Shown: positions 22,221 through 35,300 of the stretch, piece by piece
Layout: each line of letters starts with the position of its first letter
How positions within the stretch are numbered: position 1 is the first letter of the stretch
Assembly (NCBI RefSeq): GCF_031143425.1
Contig: NC_090446.1
Coordinates: 1,020,043,066-1,020,107,065 of the forward strand
Length of the DNA: 64,000 bases
Reading direction: 5' to 3'
DNA from: Pleurodeles waltl
Lineage: Eukaryota; Chordata; Amphibia; Caudata; Salamandridae
The notes under the pieces: model-generated
Database searches by the model: none
What the model was told of the DNA's origin: nothing
Seen by the model: only the letters and a program-made list of their open reading frames with translations
Translations under genes and position numbers: made by a program

Positions 22221-24020
22221 TGTAGGAGGCTGGCCTGATTTGTAGTGGGTATCTATGGTACTTACACCTTATACCAGGTCAAGTTATCCCTTATTAGTGA
22301 AATGTAGACAGTGTCTAGAAGCCAGGCTTTCTAGAGGTAGCTGTGGATGAGCAGCCAAGGTTTATCTAGGAGACATGCAAAGCTCATGCAATACCACTGT
22401 AGTCACACAGGGGCATATTTATACTCCGTTTGCGCCGGAATTGTGTCGTTTTTTTTTACGCAATTCCGACGCAAAACTAACTCCATATTTATACTTTGGC
22501 GTTAGTCGCGTCTAGCGCCAAAGTCCATGGAGTTTGCGCCATTTTTTAGCGTGGACACCTACTTTGCGTTAATGATATCCAAGGTAGGCGTTCCCGTCTA
22601 AAAAATTTACTCCGAGGCATGTGTGCCGTATTTACACTCCCGGGCAAAATTCACGCCCGGGAGTGGGCGGGTCAAAAAAAATGACGTACGGCCGCTTTTG
22701 CGCCGTTTTTTAGCACCTGGAAAAGGCAGGCGTTAAGGGACCTGTGGGCACTGAAGGAGCACAGAGGTGCCCTCCCATGCCCCCAGGGACACCCCCTGTC
22801 ACCCTTGCCCACCCCAGGAGGACACCCAAGGCTGGAGGGACCCATCCCAGGGACATTAAGGTAAGTTCCGGTAAGTATTTTTTTTTTTTTGTGGCATAGG
22901 GGGGCCTGATGTGTGCCCCCCTACATTCCACTATGCCCAATGACCATGCCCAGGGGACATAAGTCCCCTGTGCATGGCCATTGGGCAAGGGGGCATGACT
23001 CCTGTCTTTGCTAAGACAGGAGTCATTTCTATGGGGATTGGGAGGCGAAATATTTGCCTCAGCCTGACTTGCCCCATTTTTTGACGCCCAAGTTCCATAT
23101 CCCCCTACGCCGGCGCTGCCTGGTGTACGTCATTTTTTTCCACGCACACCAGGCAGCGGCGGCGGCTAACGCCGGCTAACGTCATTGATTAAATACGGCG
23201 CCCGCATGGCGCTTCAGAATGGCATTAGCCGGCGCTCATTTTTTTGACGCAAAACTGCGTTAGCGCAGTTTTGCGTCAAAAAGTATAAATATGGCCCACA
23301 GTACTCGCACACGTGAAAGAAAATGCTCAGTGTTACAAAAATAAAGGTACTTTATTTTGGTGACACAAATACCAAAAGTACCAGAGAGACTATGCTTCCT
23401 TAGGAGGTAAGTATTACACAAATTATACACACTAGAATGCAGAAATAGGCATAAAAACAGAAAACAGTGCAATTACTGAATATCACAATAGTTAGAAATG
23501 GGCCTAGGTGGAACACAAACCATATACTAAGAAAGTGGAATGCGAATGTCGGTTTCCCACCTAGGCAAGTGTTGTGTGTAGAGGGGAGCTGGGAGTACTA
23601 GAAAACCCCAAACGTAAGTACTAGAACCCACCCCAGTGCCCAGGAAAGCAGGAGTAAAACACAGTAACATCCCAGAACACACACAGAAATGAAAAGAAGG
23701 ATTATGCAAGAACCAGAAGAGACAGCAAGACACCAACAGTAGATGTCTGACCTGAGGACCTGTGGAAGAAGGAGACCAAGTCCAAAAAGCACAGTGGAGT
23801 TCAGGGAGAACAGGAGCCCCTGCTAACCCGGATGAAGGTGCAAAAGAAGAACCACCAGCGAGGAAGAACAGTGAGTATAGCACCCAAGAAGACGGAGTCC
23901 GCTTCCTGGTTGGTGCAAGTGATGTCCCACACCGGATGGAGGATTGCAGTCTGCTTTGCATTGCTGGAGTCTGCCAACAAGCCCTGGCACATGCAAAGCT
24001 CGTGGTTAGCAGAAAATGGT
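22221..24020 (-). mobile_element. 5' LTR of gypsy copy 1, truncated
   Basis: It starts TGTAGGAGGCTGGCCTG on the plus strand and follows the 13565 LTR closely until about 24020. There homology stops abruptly after GTTAGCAGAAAAT and Harbinger C sequence begins, so its sense 5' end (U3) is missing. A 0.9-kb MITE (22408-23298) is inserted. Confidence 0.85.
22408..23298. mobile_element. MITE, GGGGCATATTTATACT family
   Basis: It begins GGGGCATATTTATACTCCG and ends AAAGTATAAATATGGCCC, with ACA on each side (a 3-bp duplication; comparison with the uninterrupted LTR near 13750 confirms the join). A perfect hairpin (18-nt arms, 4-nt loop) lies at 23242-23281, just inside the right end, and another TTGCG/CGCAA palindrome lies inside the left end. 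No coding capacity. Confidence 0.88.
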
Positions 24021-24950
24021 CTCCCTTGTGTGCCACTGTGCTCTCTTGTTGACATGCAACTGCCATCACACCATCGTCCAATTGCCACATGGACCAAAAC
24101 TCAGTGCTACCAACAGCTGAGCATATGTACCTGAGTATGGATTTGCACCATGTGCCCCCTCCCTTCACTGTCCCAAGAATTATGTATATTTTGCCATTTA
24201 ATAAATACACCAATGCACCTAAATCGTATGTCCCTCGTCAATATGAGATATCATTTGTGATTGTGTATGCATTAGCCAGTCAATTGCATATTCATACCTT
24301 TATTTCAGGAGGGGATCCAACGGACTGTAGTGTCTGAAGTATGTCACACTGTAAATAATATTGAGTTTCTTGGCACATGCCACTTCAGTCATCAGTCAAC
24401 AGTGTCACTGACTATATACACCACATCACAAATTACATGAGTCAGACTGAAACAGTGCAGTGAAGACATCAGCATCATTGAACAGTACCTTAGAGTCACT
24501 GGAAGTATAGGCGGATAAGCTGGGTCCAGGAGTTGAGATCTGCCCCCTCTTAATCCTCACCATCACTTTCATCCCCTCTCTGAGGTTGCTGGGCTGGTTG
24601 GACAGCACCCTCCTCTTCCAAAAGGTGGATAGCTTTCCTTTCAGCCACGTTGTGCAGCATACAGCAGGCCACCACTATCTTACACACCTTGTCAGGGACA
24701 TAGCATAGGGATCCCCCAGAGAGATGGTGGCAATGAAACCTAGCCTTCAGGAGACCTATAGTGCGCTCAATCACCCTCCTAGTACATCCATGGGCCTCAT
24801 TATAATTCCTCTCTGCATATGTCCTGGGATTCCAGGAGCCATTGCAAGTTGGGGTAGCCAGAATCACCTGCAAAAGTGGCTGAAACAGGACCTTAATAAA
24901 CTGACTTCACATGCATATAGCCTGGCTGTCAGCTATGTATAGACCCAGGG

Positions 24951-25859
24951 GCATATTTATACTCTGTTTGTGCCGGATTTGCGTCGTTTTTTTTTACGCA
25001 AATCCGACGCAAAGCTATCTCCATATTTATACTTTGACGCTAGACCCGTCTAGCGTCACAATTATTGGAGTTTGCGCAATTTTTTAGCGTGGACACCTAC
25101 CTTGCGTTAATGAGATGCAGGGTAAGCGTTTCCACGCTAAAAATGACTCTAAGGCATTTGCGCCTTATTTAAACTCCAGTGCAAAAATGACGCACGGGAG
25201 GGGGCTGGCCTTAAAAAATGACACGCAGCCGCATTTGCATCTTTTTTTAACGCCTGGTCAGGGCAGGCGTTAAGGGATCTGTGGGCTCGGCAGGAGCCCA
25301 GAGGGGCCCTCCCATACCCCGAGGGACACCCCCTGCCACCCTCGCCCACCCCTGGAGGACACCCATGGATGTGGGGACCCATCTCAGGTAAGTACAGGTA
25401 AGTAGAGGTAAGTATTTTTTTTATATTTTTTAAGTGGCATAGGGGGGCCTAACTTGGGCCCCCCTACATGCCACTGTGCCCAATGGCCATGCCCAGGGGA
25501 CAGAAGTCCCCTGGGCATGGCCATTGGGTAGTGGGGCATGACTCCTGTCTTTGCTAAGACAGGAGTCATTTCCATGGTGGTTGTGTGTCATAAAATGACA
25601 CGAGTCAGGTTAGCGTCAAAATTTTTGATTCTAACCTGACTTGCACCATTTTTTGACGCACAACCCCCATTATTCCCTACGCCAGCGCTGCCCGGTTCGC
25701 GTCATTTTTTTTTACGCTCACCAGGCAGCAGCGCCGGCTAGCACCATTCCATAAATATGCCGCCCGGCTGGCGCGTTGGAATGGGGTTAGCCCGCTTTAA
25801 ATTTTTTGACGCAAAACTGCGTTAGCGCAGTTTTGCGTCAAAAAGTATAAATATGGCCC
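24951..25859. mobile_element. MITE, GGGGCATATTTATACT family (second copy)
   Basis: It begins GGGGCATATTTATACTCTG and ends AGTATAAATATGGCCC, with CCA on both sides as a 3-bp duplication. The right-end hairpin at 25804-25843 is identical to that of the copy at 22408-23298 (18-nt arms TTTTGACGCAAAACTGCG). It lies inside the extra intron of the element C nuclease. Confidence 0.88.
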
Positions 25860-26916
25860 CCAGTGTCTAGACCCACACTCACCTATAAGCCATCCTCCGT
25901 CCCCTTGTAGTTGCTCCATCATGTGTGTTACACTGCTGTTTCTCAAGACAAAGGAATCATGGACGGAGCCTGGGAACCTGGCATTGACTTGTGATATGTA
26001 CTTGTCAGCAGTACACACCAATTGTACATTCATGAAGTGATAGTTCTTCCGATTCCTGTACACCTGTCCATTCACTCTTGGGGGTATGAGAGCTATGTGG
26101 GTTCCATCAATGGCACTTATCATCTGGGGAATGTTAGCAAAGGCATAAAATCCAGATTTGATGGTGGGAAGTTCAGCCCTTAGGGGAAACTGGACATATG
26201 TTTGCAGGTGTTGGACGAATGCATCTAGGAATTTTGACAGGGGGAGGCTGAACATTGGGTGTGGAACCCCTGCACCCATGCCCACTGTCACCTCAATTGA
26301 GCCTGTAGCCAAAAATGGAGTACAGATAGCACTTGCACAGTTGTATGGATGGCATGCTGATTTTGATTTGAAGGTTTTAGTACAGGATCCATTAATGCAC
26401 AGATGTCATGGATAGTAGTTCTATTGAGTCTGTAGGTGACAATGATGTGGCGTTCCTCTATAGTTTCCAGATCAACCAGAGGTTTGTAAACAGATGGGGC
26501 CCTCCCTTGCCACATGGGTCTGTACCTATGGGGGAGGAAAGAACACATTCTAAGTGTCAACTTACACTTGCATCCCATGATGTCACTGTATCTTTGTAAG
26601 TGTGACCTTGCCGGGCTATGGTGACATGGTGGTAGAAAAATGCCAGCCTCCTGCCATCCAGGTATGAGACAGTGGAAGTGACTTCATTTGACTGGCATTA
26701 GTCGTAATGGTGGAAGGCGGTGTTCACCGCCGTGCACACGATCATTGGATTACATGGTTGTCAATGGGAAACCTGGGCCAATCATGATCACCTCTGGCGG
26801 TGACGGCGCACACCGTCGCGGTACCTACGCCATTTCTTCAGACCCTTGACTCCTGATTCCCATGCAGGCTAGTGCTCCACTGCGTGTGCTGCTGTGTCCT
26901 GACTCTGGTCCCTGAG

Positions 26917-28754
26917 ATGGCGCAGGTTACAGGGGAACGGGGCCCAGCCTTCACAGCGGAGGAGCTGGAGAAGCTGGTGGACGGGGTCCTACCCCTGTAG
27001 GCCAAAAAGGAGCAGGTGAGTTGGCATCTGTCATCCTTAGATGTGTGTGATTGTAGCGGATGCATGTGGGTTCAATGTGTAACTGCCCAGCCGTAGACTG
27101 TCTGGCATGTACTCTATGTGAGTTGATAACATGCCTTTCAACAATGGCCGTTCCATAGGGAACGACATGTCATCTGTATTCGGTGCACACATACTGACGT
27201 CTGCTTTTTTTGCTCTGTGTGTCCCATGCAGCTCAGCGCCCATCAAAAGAAAGGCCTGTGGCAAGCCATCGCCAAGGAGGTGTGGACCCTGGGGGTCTAC
27301 AACTGGTGGAGCACCCACTGCAGGAAGCGGTAGGAAGTGCTGAGGCGCTGGGCCAGGAAGACCGGAGAGGGCCCGATAGGGAAGGCTTCCCAAAGAGGAA
27401 GGGGTGCCCGTTGGACCCTGACCCCCCAGTGGCCCGCGTTCTGGTGGTGACCTATCTGGATTTGGATGGGCGCTGGAAGGCAGCACAGCAGCCGCAAGGG
27501 GGTGAGTAGCAACACTGTTGTGATACTGCTGAGATGGATATATTTGGGTGCTGTGGTATGTATGCATTCTAGTGCCAGGCACTTGGACTGGTGTGTTCCT
27601 GCAGTCCTGGCCCCTCAAAGTCCCTGGCATGATGTGAGGGCTAGTTTGTGCATTCTTAATAGGCCCGTTGGGGGTCCCCTTTCTGTCATCTGGTATGCTT
27701 TGTGGCCTCATGGACTTGTAAGTGCATTGGCTGGGCATGGTCTCTCATGGGTGTACTTCACACATTGTTTCAGGTCCGTTTTTCATGTGGGTTATGTGGT
27801 GTATTCTGGGGTAATGGCCACTACTCAGGGGCACAGCAATGATGTATATTGTATGTGCTGCGTTTAAGTGTGTGACCTGGATGGGAGTGTGTGTGAGCCA
27901 GAAATTGACATATATTCAGGATTTGACAAATGTCTCCCTCGTTTTGTCTCTGCACCCCTGTGCTCTTGTATCCTTTGTGTTCATCAGCATCAACTGGCGA
28001 GGGAGCAGTGTCACCGGCGAGTGGGGATTCAGCAGCCCACGGTTCCAAGGACGCAGAGTCGAGTGACGCCAAGGGGACCAGTGGGTTGGAGGGCAAGGGG
28101 AGTACGGGGGAGGCAACTACCACTGGAGGTAGTGACTTTGATTCCTCCTCCAATGGCAGCTGCCTGGTGGTGAGAGACCCTACTGGGAACACCAATTATA
28201 TGCTATCTTCCACCACCCTCCATGCCATCACCACCCTCCCAGTTGCTCCCCACCCAGTTGTCCGTGCCCACTCACCCAGGAGGGTGGGTGTTTCCTTCAC
28301 CCCAGGCACCTCATCCCCTGCCCCAGTCAGCCCTGCTGCCCTCACGGAGGAGGCTATTGACCTCCTGAGGACCATCTCTGTAGAGCAGACAACCATCATG
28401 AATGCCATCCAGGGGCAAGCATCCCAGACGAAGCAATGCAATGCATACCTGGAAGGCATTCACGGTTCCATGTCTGGCCTACAGCGATCATTTCAGGCTC
28501 TGGCCTTCTCTTTGATGGCAGACAGTGTCCCTGGTCTTTCCGTCCCTTCTCCCACCACCTCTACCCCTTCCAGCACCCCACTCCTTCACCCATCCCAAGC
28601 ACACATACAGACAGCAATGCACAGAGATCAACACACAAGAAGCACACAGAAAAAACACAAGCACCACACCCAACATACCAAAGCACACACAACAACATCC
28701 ACTTCCCCCAGTGTGTCAACCTCCCATGCCACCATGTCTGTCACCTCACCATAA
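26917..28754 (+). pseudogene. Myb/SANT-like gene 2, element C
   Basis: A plus-strand gene inside the nuclease intron, encoding a DNA-binding partner protein. Exon 1 is 26917-27015 (FTAEELEKLVDGVLP, then an in-frame TAG). Exon 2 is 27232-27501 (LSAHQKKGLWQAIAKEVW ... THCRKR, then TAG where Trp is expected, and a later 1-nt deletion). Exon 3 is 27988-28754 (Ser/Thr/Pro-rich, with the conserved helix EEAIDLLRTISVEQTTIMNA). Donors are GTGAG and acceptors CAG, and the exon 2/3 phases agree with element B. The CA-rich tail beyond 28754 continues in other frames to about 29585, followed by AATAAA at 29601. Confidence 0.75.
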
Positions 28755-29600
28755 ACACCCACTGCACCCTCAGTCACTGCTGCTGCCCCCATTCATACAG
28801 TCACCACAACATCTGACAACAAGACATGCACCCCAGACACCATACCTGCACTCACCAAAACTAAATTGACAAACACTTGCAGCGCACTCACCAGACCTGC
28901 AGACATCCAGACAACATCCATATACACTGGCAGCCTGTCTTGTCCCAGTGTGTCCACTCCCCTCCTCCCAAAACACTCAAACATTCACAGACATCCACAC
29001 CACACACATCCACCACACATCAGCATACTTTACAGGCACCTGCATCCACGTCCAGCACATCTACACCTGGTACAAACACTCCCTCAACCTCCACTCCCAG
29101 ACCTGCCTCCAATTCCCCTCCAACTGTCCCTAAGAACGCTTTTCCTCTTCTGTGTTGACCTGTTCGAACCCGCTGGCCCACCCTGTCTTCTCCCTAAACG
29201 CGCCCATCTCCTTGCCCAGTCCACTCCTTCCACGTCCAAGTCCGCCCCAGTCCATCCTTCCCATTCCTGTGTCCCTTCCCCAGGAAGGAAGAAGCCCTGT
29301 GTTGCCCCTGGTCCCTCTGCAACCCCAGGTCCAAGCCCACTCCCCTTCCTTCCAAGGGCAAGCCCAAACCCCCTCCACCTCCCAAACCTAAGCCAAAGTC
29401 CCCCCACTTCCAGATGTAAGTCCCCACCCCGCCACCCCCTACCCCTGTTGCCTGGGGTGCTTGGCTGCCCCAATGATGCCCCTTTCGAGTGGAGTACCCT
29501 TTGCACATGTGGGAGTCATGTTCGGCCTGTTTTGTCCCTTCAGGCTAGTTGTAATGGACTGGCCAATGGCCTTATTTGGACATGACGCAATGTCTTCATA
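28560..29600 (+). repeat. CA- and CCT-rich low-complexity tail
   Basis: Biased sequence dominated by CA and CCT, encoding Thr/His/Pro/Ser in every frame. It corresponds to the 3' half of Myb-like gene 2 exon 3 in element B (56458-57476). A candidate poly(A) signal, AATAAA, is at 29601-29606. Confidence 0.6.
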
Positions 29601-30235
29601 AATAAAGTTTCAGTGCCCAGTAGTACTGTTGGCACAATATGGTGATGCTGTACAGGGTTTCACTATGGAGGAGTATGTGCACATGTGCATACTTTGGTGC
29701 AGGTCTATGTTGCTTTGTGTCTGGTAAGTACATTTTATTATAGTATGTTTGGCTTGGGATGTGGGAGGAGTTGGGGTGCGTTGCAGGATGGGTGGGCTGG
29801 GTGTGTAACTGTGCCCTTTCTTCCCATGTGTGCTAGGTTGCGGTACTTACCATTGTCATCTTTGTCGGCGGTCAAGGTCCAGGAGGTATATGGCAAGGAG
29901 CAGGACTGGCATTATTTCCAACTCTCTCTCCATGTCTGCATCTGCGTGTTGTGTGTGCCTCTGGTGAGTGTGTCCTTTGATATTGTTAGTTTCTGCCACG
30001 CTTTGCCTGGCAGTGGTTCCCACCCCGGAACTGATGGCAGTCTTGTGTTTCAATATTTTGTGGGCGGGTAGGACCTTTCCGCCGGCCTGTGGGCAGCCTC
30101 CTCCGTCCTCGTCGAGACTACAAAGATGGCAGGTGTGGATGGACCACTACTTGCATTTTCATTGGCTTCATGATTTGGCGATCCAGACAGCCAGCCTGTT
30201 GGCGGTGTTTACCGCCATCTTACTATTGACCACCT

Positions 30236-32326
30236 ATGTCTACAGGGCAGGATAAAGAATAAAACACTTGCAATTCTTATACAAAAAGCCATAAACTTTC
30301 ACTTACAATGTGCTGTGTCAGCAATGTAAATTAATCAAACACACGCTGGCTCTCAATATATTACATCTGTGGTCTAACAACAGAACTGTGTGATGCTCCA
30401 TCACCAACTATCCTAATGGGAACACAAATAGGAGAATGTAACCAGCCACAAAATGCCATGGCATTGATGGACAACACACTCAAGCAACCCCAAACCATGA
30501 AAATCACATGAAAGCCAGTGACTGATTGGCAAGGCCTATTCTCTCTCTGTATTTATTGTCATTTTTTGACAAATTTAAGACATAAGGTATTTGAGGAACT
30601 CAAGTAATCTACAGCCAAACCTAAAGAGAAGCACTGGTTAAGATAAATTGACTAAACTTTCAACAAGTGAGAGCCGACATCGTGACTTTGCCAATGCATT
30701 TTATTTTGGTTGCTTTTCTTTTTAGTGTCTGTGGCAGCTGCAAAGTGCATTGTACATTTTATTTCATTTTACTGTTCTGAAATGGCTGTCCACAATGGTG
30801 CAATGGTAAAGTAAAACAAAAAAAACAAAAAAAAGACCCTGATGCTGTCCAGAAAAGGGTGAATGCTTCACAGAACATGCGCACGCATCGCATGCAAGCA
30901 CATAGTGACCGTTTCGGATTTGTTTTTAACAATTCCAAGGTGGCTACCATGTGTTCGTAAACATGCATACGATGTGACACCCTGGTGACCATTTTAACTT
31001 TTCTTTACATTTACCGTTCCAACATAGCAGACGACCATTTCAGAACATAAAACAAAAATAGTGTGTTGGAACCTAAAAAGTGAAGCAAGTAGCGTGGTAT
31101 CTCTTTGCAGCTGTTGGCCTTCAAAAAATACAAATACAATTTTTTTTTAAATGGGGAGAGGGTCAGGGATTTGTGGGGAAGCAGCAGAGGTGAGCTCATA
31201 GAAAATTCTCAGGGGGGCTATCATGTTAAAAATAAAAAGGAGAGAAAAAAGTAATGCTATTGTGTGTGGTGTCTACTTTTTGAGGGTGTTCATATACTCG
31301 AAATGCTGTGGCTGTAACCCTGTTAGCTAATGTCTAAAACCAAATGAGCCACAATAGTCAGTGGCTGAATGGGGCTGTCCAAAAGCCTCTATCGATATGT
31401 CTCTGCATGTTTCCGTACGTGTATGTTGTGTGCGTGTGCTTGTTGTGTGATGACAATAGTTCTCTCCACAATTCTAATGCTATCTACAGAAGAGACCTAA
31501 AAGGAAAGGAATAATTATATCTGTGCTAGTTTTGGTGGTGGAGCCACGTCAGTGGAAAAATCAGTGCGTTCACATCTAAAACATCCAGGTAGTCTGGCGT
31601 TCGTAGGTCTTCTCAACGTGGCGAAAAGACAATTTGCATTTCTATTTGCATAACGTGAAGGAGGCCAGTCGAGCAGTCAAAGCGAATCGCGTCGATGTCT
31701 CTGCTTTTACAGTCAATGGCTGCAGTGTGCGTTTCAGCCTTTGGCACGGCCGCATGACAACGAGAAAAACCTAGTATAATAAATCCAGCAGGCATTTCTT
31801 AAAACGCAATATGACTCTAGGGCATTGCATTATTTGCCCGCCTGTCCAAAAGCTCTCAGATCTCAAACGAGGACTCTAAAGATAATACAGTTACTGTCTG
31901 GGTTACTTTCTTCTGATGTCAAATCGACTCATTATCTTAATCCTCGGAGAACGTTATTCTGGCAATTGAGTCTCATTTTTCATTACGGATAACAACTCGG
32001 CAACTGTTTATCCAAGAAATTACTCACTTCTTCCACTGTACTTAGATGAAGTATTATCGTTCTTACATTTCCATCAATATATGTAATGGTTTACTTTATA
32101 ATGTTACTTGTAAATTTGTAGGATTCTGTCAGTCAGACCAACATGGCTACCCCTCAATATAGTGAGCCAATATTACACTCCAGTCAGGGCCCTACTGGCA
32201 TATATGGCAATCAGGCAGTGCCCAAAGAGCTGATCTGAAAGGTCAGTGTGCGGCCAGCTTTTTTGGCAGTTCCTGGGCCTATTTTATGGGCTGCTTGACT
32301 GGTTTCTACTGTGCATATTACCACAG
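30236..32326. other. Unassigned 2.1-kb stretch
   Basis: AT-rich sequence between Harbinger C and the LTR at 32327. I find no terminal repeats, tandem repeats or coherent frame. This is the longest stretch without any element signature and the best candidate for old unique DNA. Confidence 0.4.
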
Positions 32327-35300
32327 TGTAGAAAAGTACCATCTTTCTTGGCATGTTACCCCAATTTCTGCCTGTTTGTGAGTGTGTTTTTACTGTCTCA
32401 CTGGGATCCTACTAGTCAGGACCCCAGTGCTCATAGTTTGTGGCCTATATGTATTGTCAGTACGCTTGACTGTGTCACTTGAGTTCTGCTAACCAGAACT
32501 CCAGTGCCTATGCTACCAAATGTGTCACTATAGTTTAGTGACTCCATTATTCCAATTCTGATTGGCACACTGGATCCCCCTTATAAGTCCCTAGTGTATG
32601 GTACCTAGGTACCCAGGGCATTGGGGTTCCAGGAGATCCTTATGGGCTGCAGCATTTCTTTTGCCACCCATAAGGAGCTCAAACAAACACTCCTTCATGA
32701 CTGCCACTGCAGCCTGAGTGAAACAGTGCACACACTATTTCACAGCCATTTTCACTGCACCAAGTAACTTTTAAGTCACCTATATGTCTAACCTTCAGTT
32801 ACTGAAGGCTAGATGCAAAATTACTGTGTGTGAGGGCAACCTTGCACTAGCAAAGGTGCCCCCACGTTGTCCAGGCCCAAATTCCCAGACTTTGTGAGTG
32901 CGGGGTCACCATTATAAGCGTGCACAACATATATGCCAATACATATATGTAGATTCACAATGGTAGCTCCGAATAAGGCCATGTGAGGTGTCTAAGATTG
33001 TGAAATTGAATCCCCAATCCAAGTCTGATTTTGGGGGGGCAATTCCATGCACCCTGGGGGCTCCACCATAGGTCCTCAATACTGCCAAACCAGCTCTCTT
33101 AGGTTTCCACTGCAGCCCCAGCTGCTGCCACCTCACAGACAGGTTTGCCCTCATGGGGATTGAGCAGCTGAACCTCCAGAAGGAGTATTGCTTCCAAGAT
33201 GTTTTTGGCCTTATGCCACTAAAATAAAGTACCTTTATTTTTGGTAACACTGAGTGTTAGCAATGGGTCTTTGGTTGGCAGTCAGGTAAATCCCTGTCCA
33301 AGCAAAGACCCTCACTCTAGTCAGGGTAAAAGAGAATCACCCTTAGGTAACCCCTGCTAACCCCCTCGTTAGCTTGGCACGAGCATTAGGCTTAACTTCA
33401 GAGTACTAGGTGTAAAGTATGTTTACCAACACACACAGTAACTTAATGAAAACCCTACCAAATGACACAACACAGGTTAGATAAATAGAGAATATTTATC
33501 TAAACAAAAAGAGACCAAAACGACAAAAATCCACAATACACAGGTCAAGTTATCAATTAAAAAGCAAAACGAGTCTTCATGTAGTTTCAAACACACACTA
33601 ACACTGTTAGTGTGAAAATGTACCTTGGGCGCACCAAAAGCAACCTTGCACAGGCGAGTGTGCATCAAAAAGGGCTTGAGATGCGTCAATTTCACACACG
33701 AGCTAGACCTTGCATCGTTTCTCCTTTCGGTGGGTCTGGTGCGTCGTTTCTTCTCTCCACAGAAGAGCGATGCGTTGATCCGGTCAGCACTCTCAGGTCC
33801 GGGCAGGCTTTGTGTCGTTTTTACATCGGAAATCCAGCTGCACGATGATCCGAAAACCACACAGCGTGGGTTGCTATCTCACCAGCCTCCATCAGGGAGG
33901 CTGCGCGGCGTTTCTCCAGCTCCGTGCATCGATCTTCGGGTTGCATTGCAGGCGAGCATCGATTTTTAGCCGTGAAGCTGGCGGCACATCAATTTTTCAG
34001 CCGCAGACCTGAGTCACGTTGATTTGTTCCACACACGGCGTCCTGTGTGTGGATTTCTTCCTCTTAGGCTGCCAGCTTCTCCTTTCGGGGTCCCAGGAAC
34101 TGGATGGGCACTACTTGGCAGAGTAGGAGTCTCTCCAGTGACTCCAGGTGCTGGCAGAGAGAATTCTTTGCTGTCCCTGAGACTTCAAACAACTGGAGGC
34201 AAGCTCTAAATCAAGCCCTTGGAGATCCTCACAAGATGGAAAGCACACAAAGTCCAGTCTTTGCCCTCTTACTCTGGCAGAAGCAGCAACTGCAGGATAG
34301 CTCCACAAAGCACAGTCACAGGCAGGGCAGCTCTTCTTCCTCAGCTCTTCTCCAGGCAGAGTTTCCTATTGGTTTCCAGAAGTGGTCTAAAGCCTGTGGT
34401 TTTGGGTGCCCTTCTTATATCTGTTTCCTCCTTTGAAGTGGGCCTACTTCAAAGCAAAGTCTCTCTTGATTATGAAATCCTGCCTTGCCCAGGCCAGGCC
34501 CCAGACACTCACCAGGGAGTTGGAGACTGCAATGTGTGAGGGCAGGCACAGCCCTTTCAGGTGTGACTGACCACTCCTAGTACACATAGCTCATCAGGAT
34601 CTGCAGGCTACACCCCAGCTCCCTTTGTGTCACTGTCTAGTGTGAGGTGCAACCAGCCCAACTGTCAAACTGACCCAGACAGGGAATCCACAAACATGCA
34701 GAGTCACAGAAATGGTATAAGCAAGAAAATGCTCACATTCTAAAATTAGCATTTTCAAACACACAATCTCAAAATCAACTTTACTAAAAGATGTATTTTT
34801 AAATTGTGAGCTCAGAAACCCCAAACTCGACATGTCCATCCTCTCCCAAAGGGAATCTACACTTTAATCAGATTTAAAGGTAGCCCCAATGTTAACCTAT
34901 GAGAGGGACAGGCCTTGCAACAGTGAAAAACGAATTGAGCAATATTTCACTGTTAGGACATATAAGACACATTCCTATATTTCCTACCTTAACCACCCAC
35001 TGCACCCTGCCCTTGGGGCTACCTAGGGCCTACCTTGGGGGTTTAGGCCTGGCAAGTGGGTACACTTGCCAAGTCGAATTTACAGTTAAAAACTGCGCAC
35101 ACACAGACACTGCAGTGGCAGGTTTGAGACATGATTACAGAGCTACTTATACGGGGGGACAACCAGTGCTGCAGGCCCTCTAGTAGCATTTGATTTACAG
35201 GCCCTGGGCACCTCTAGTCCACTGTACTAGGGACTTACTAATATATAAAATATGCCAATCATGGATAAACCAATTACATACACATTTTGTAAAGGAACAC

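Larger units (their letters stand above)
24550..29933 (-). pseudogene. Harbinger DDE nuclease, element C (HARBI1-like)
   Basis: The nuclease cuts transposon ends. Exon 1 (29851-29933, 83 nt, MERELEIMPVLLLAIYLL) ends in phase 2 and has one internal stop. Exon 2 starts at 26525 after CATAG and continues in the matching phase (YRPMWQGRAPSVYKPLVDL). A frame shift near 26300 separates it from the block with catalytic Asp in AIDGTH. At GWLIG (25883) there is a splice donor; the acceptor at 24868 resumes with GDSGYPNL, giving an extra intron not present in element B. This intron contains a MITE. After a further indel the third catalytic residue appears in VIERTIGLLKARF. The frame ends at 24550. Confidence 0.8.
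24021..30235 (+). mobile_element. Harbinger element C, left-truncated
   Basis: A diverged relative of element B. It keeps the 3' UTR of the first Myb-like gene (AATAAA at 24200-24205), the minus-strand nuclease, the plus-strand second Myb-like gene, and nuclease exon 1. It starts abruptly at the truncated LTR. At the right it ends in GGCGGTGTTTACCGCC near 30215 without a clear terminal repeat. The 64-, 74- and 29-bp satellites found in A and B are absent. All its genes are broken. Confidence 0.8.

Noticed and set aside
29084..29506. A Gly-rich 140-codon minus-strand frame
   Set aside because: It is the complement of the CCT/CA-rich tail of Myb-like gene 2, a compositional artefact.
30236..32326. 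A hidden host exon in the unassigned stretch
   Set aside because: Frames are short, without codon bias or paired splice sites that I could support.
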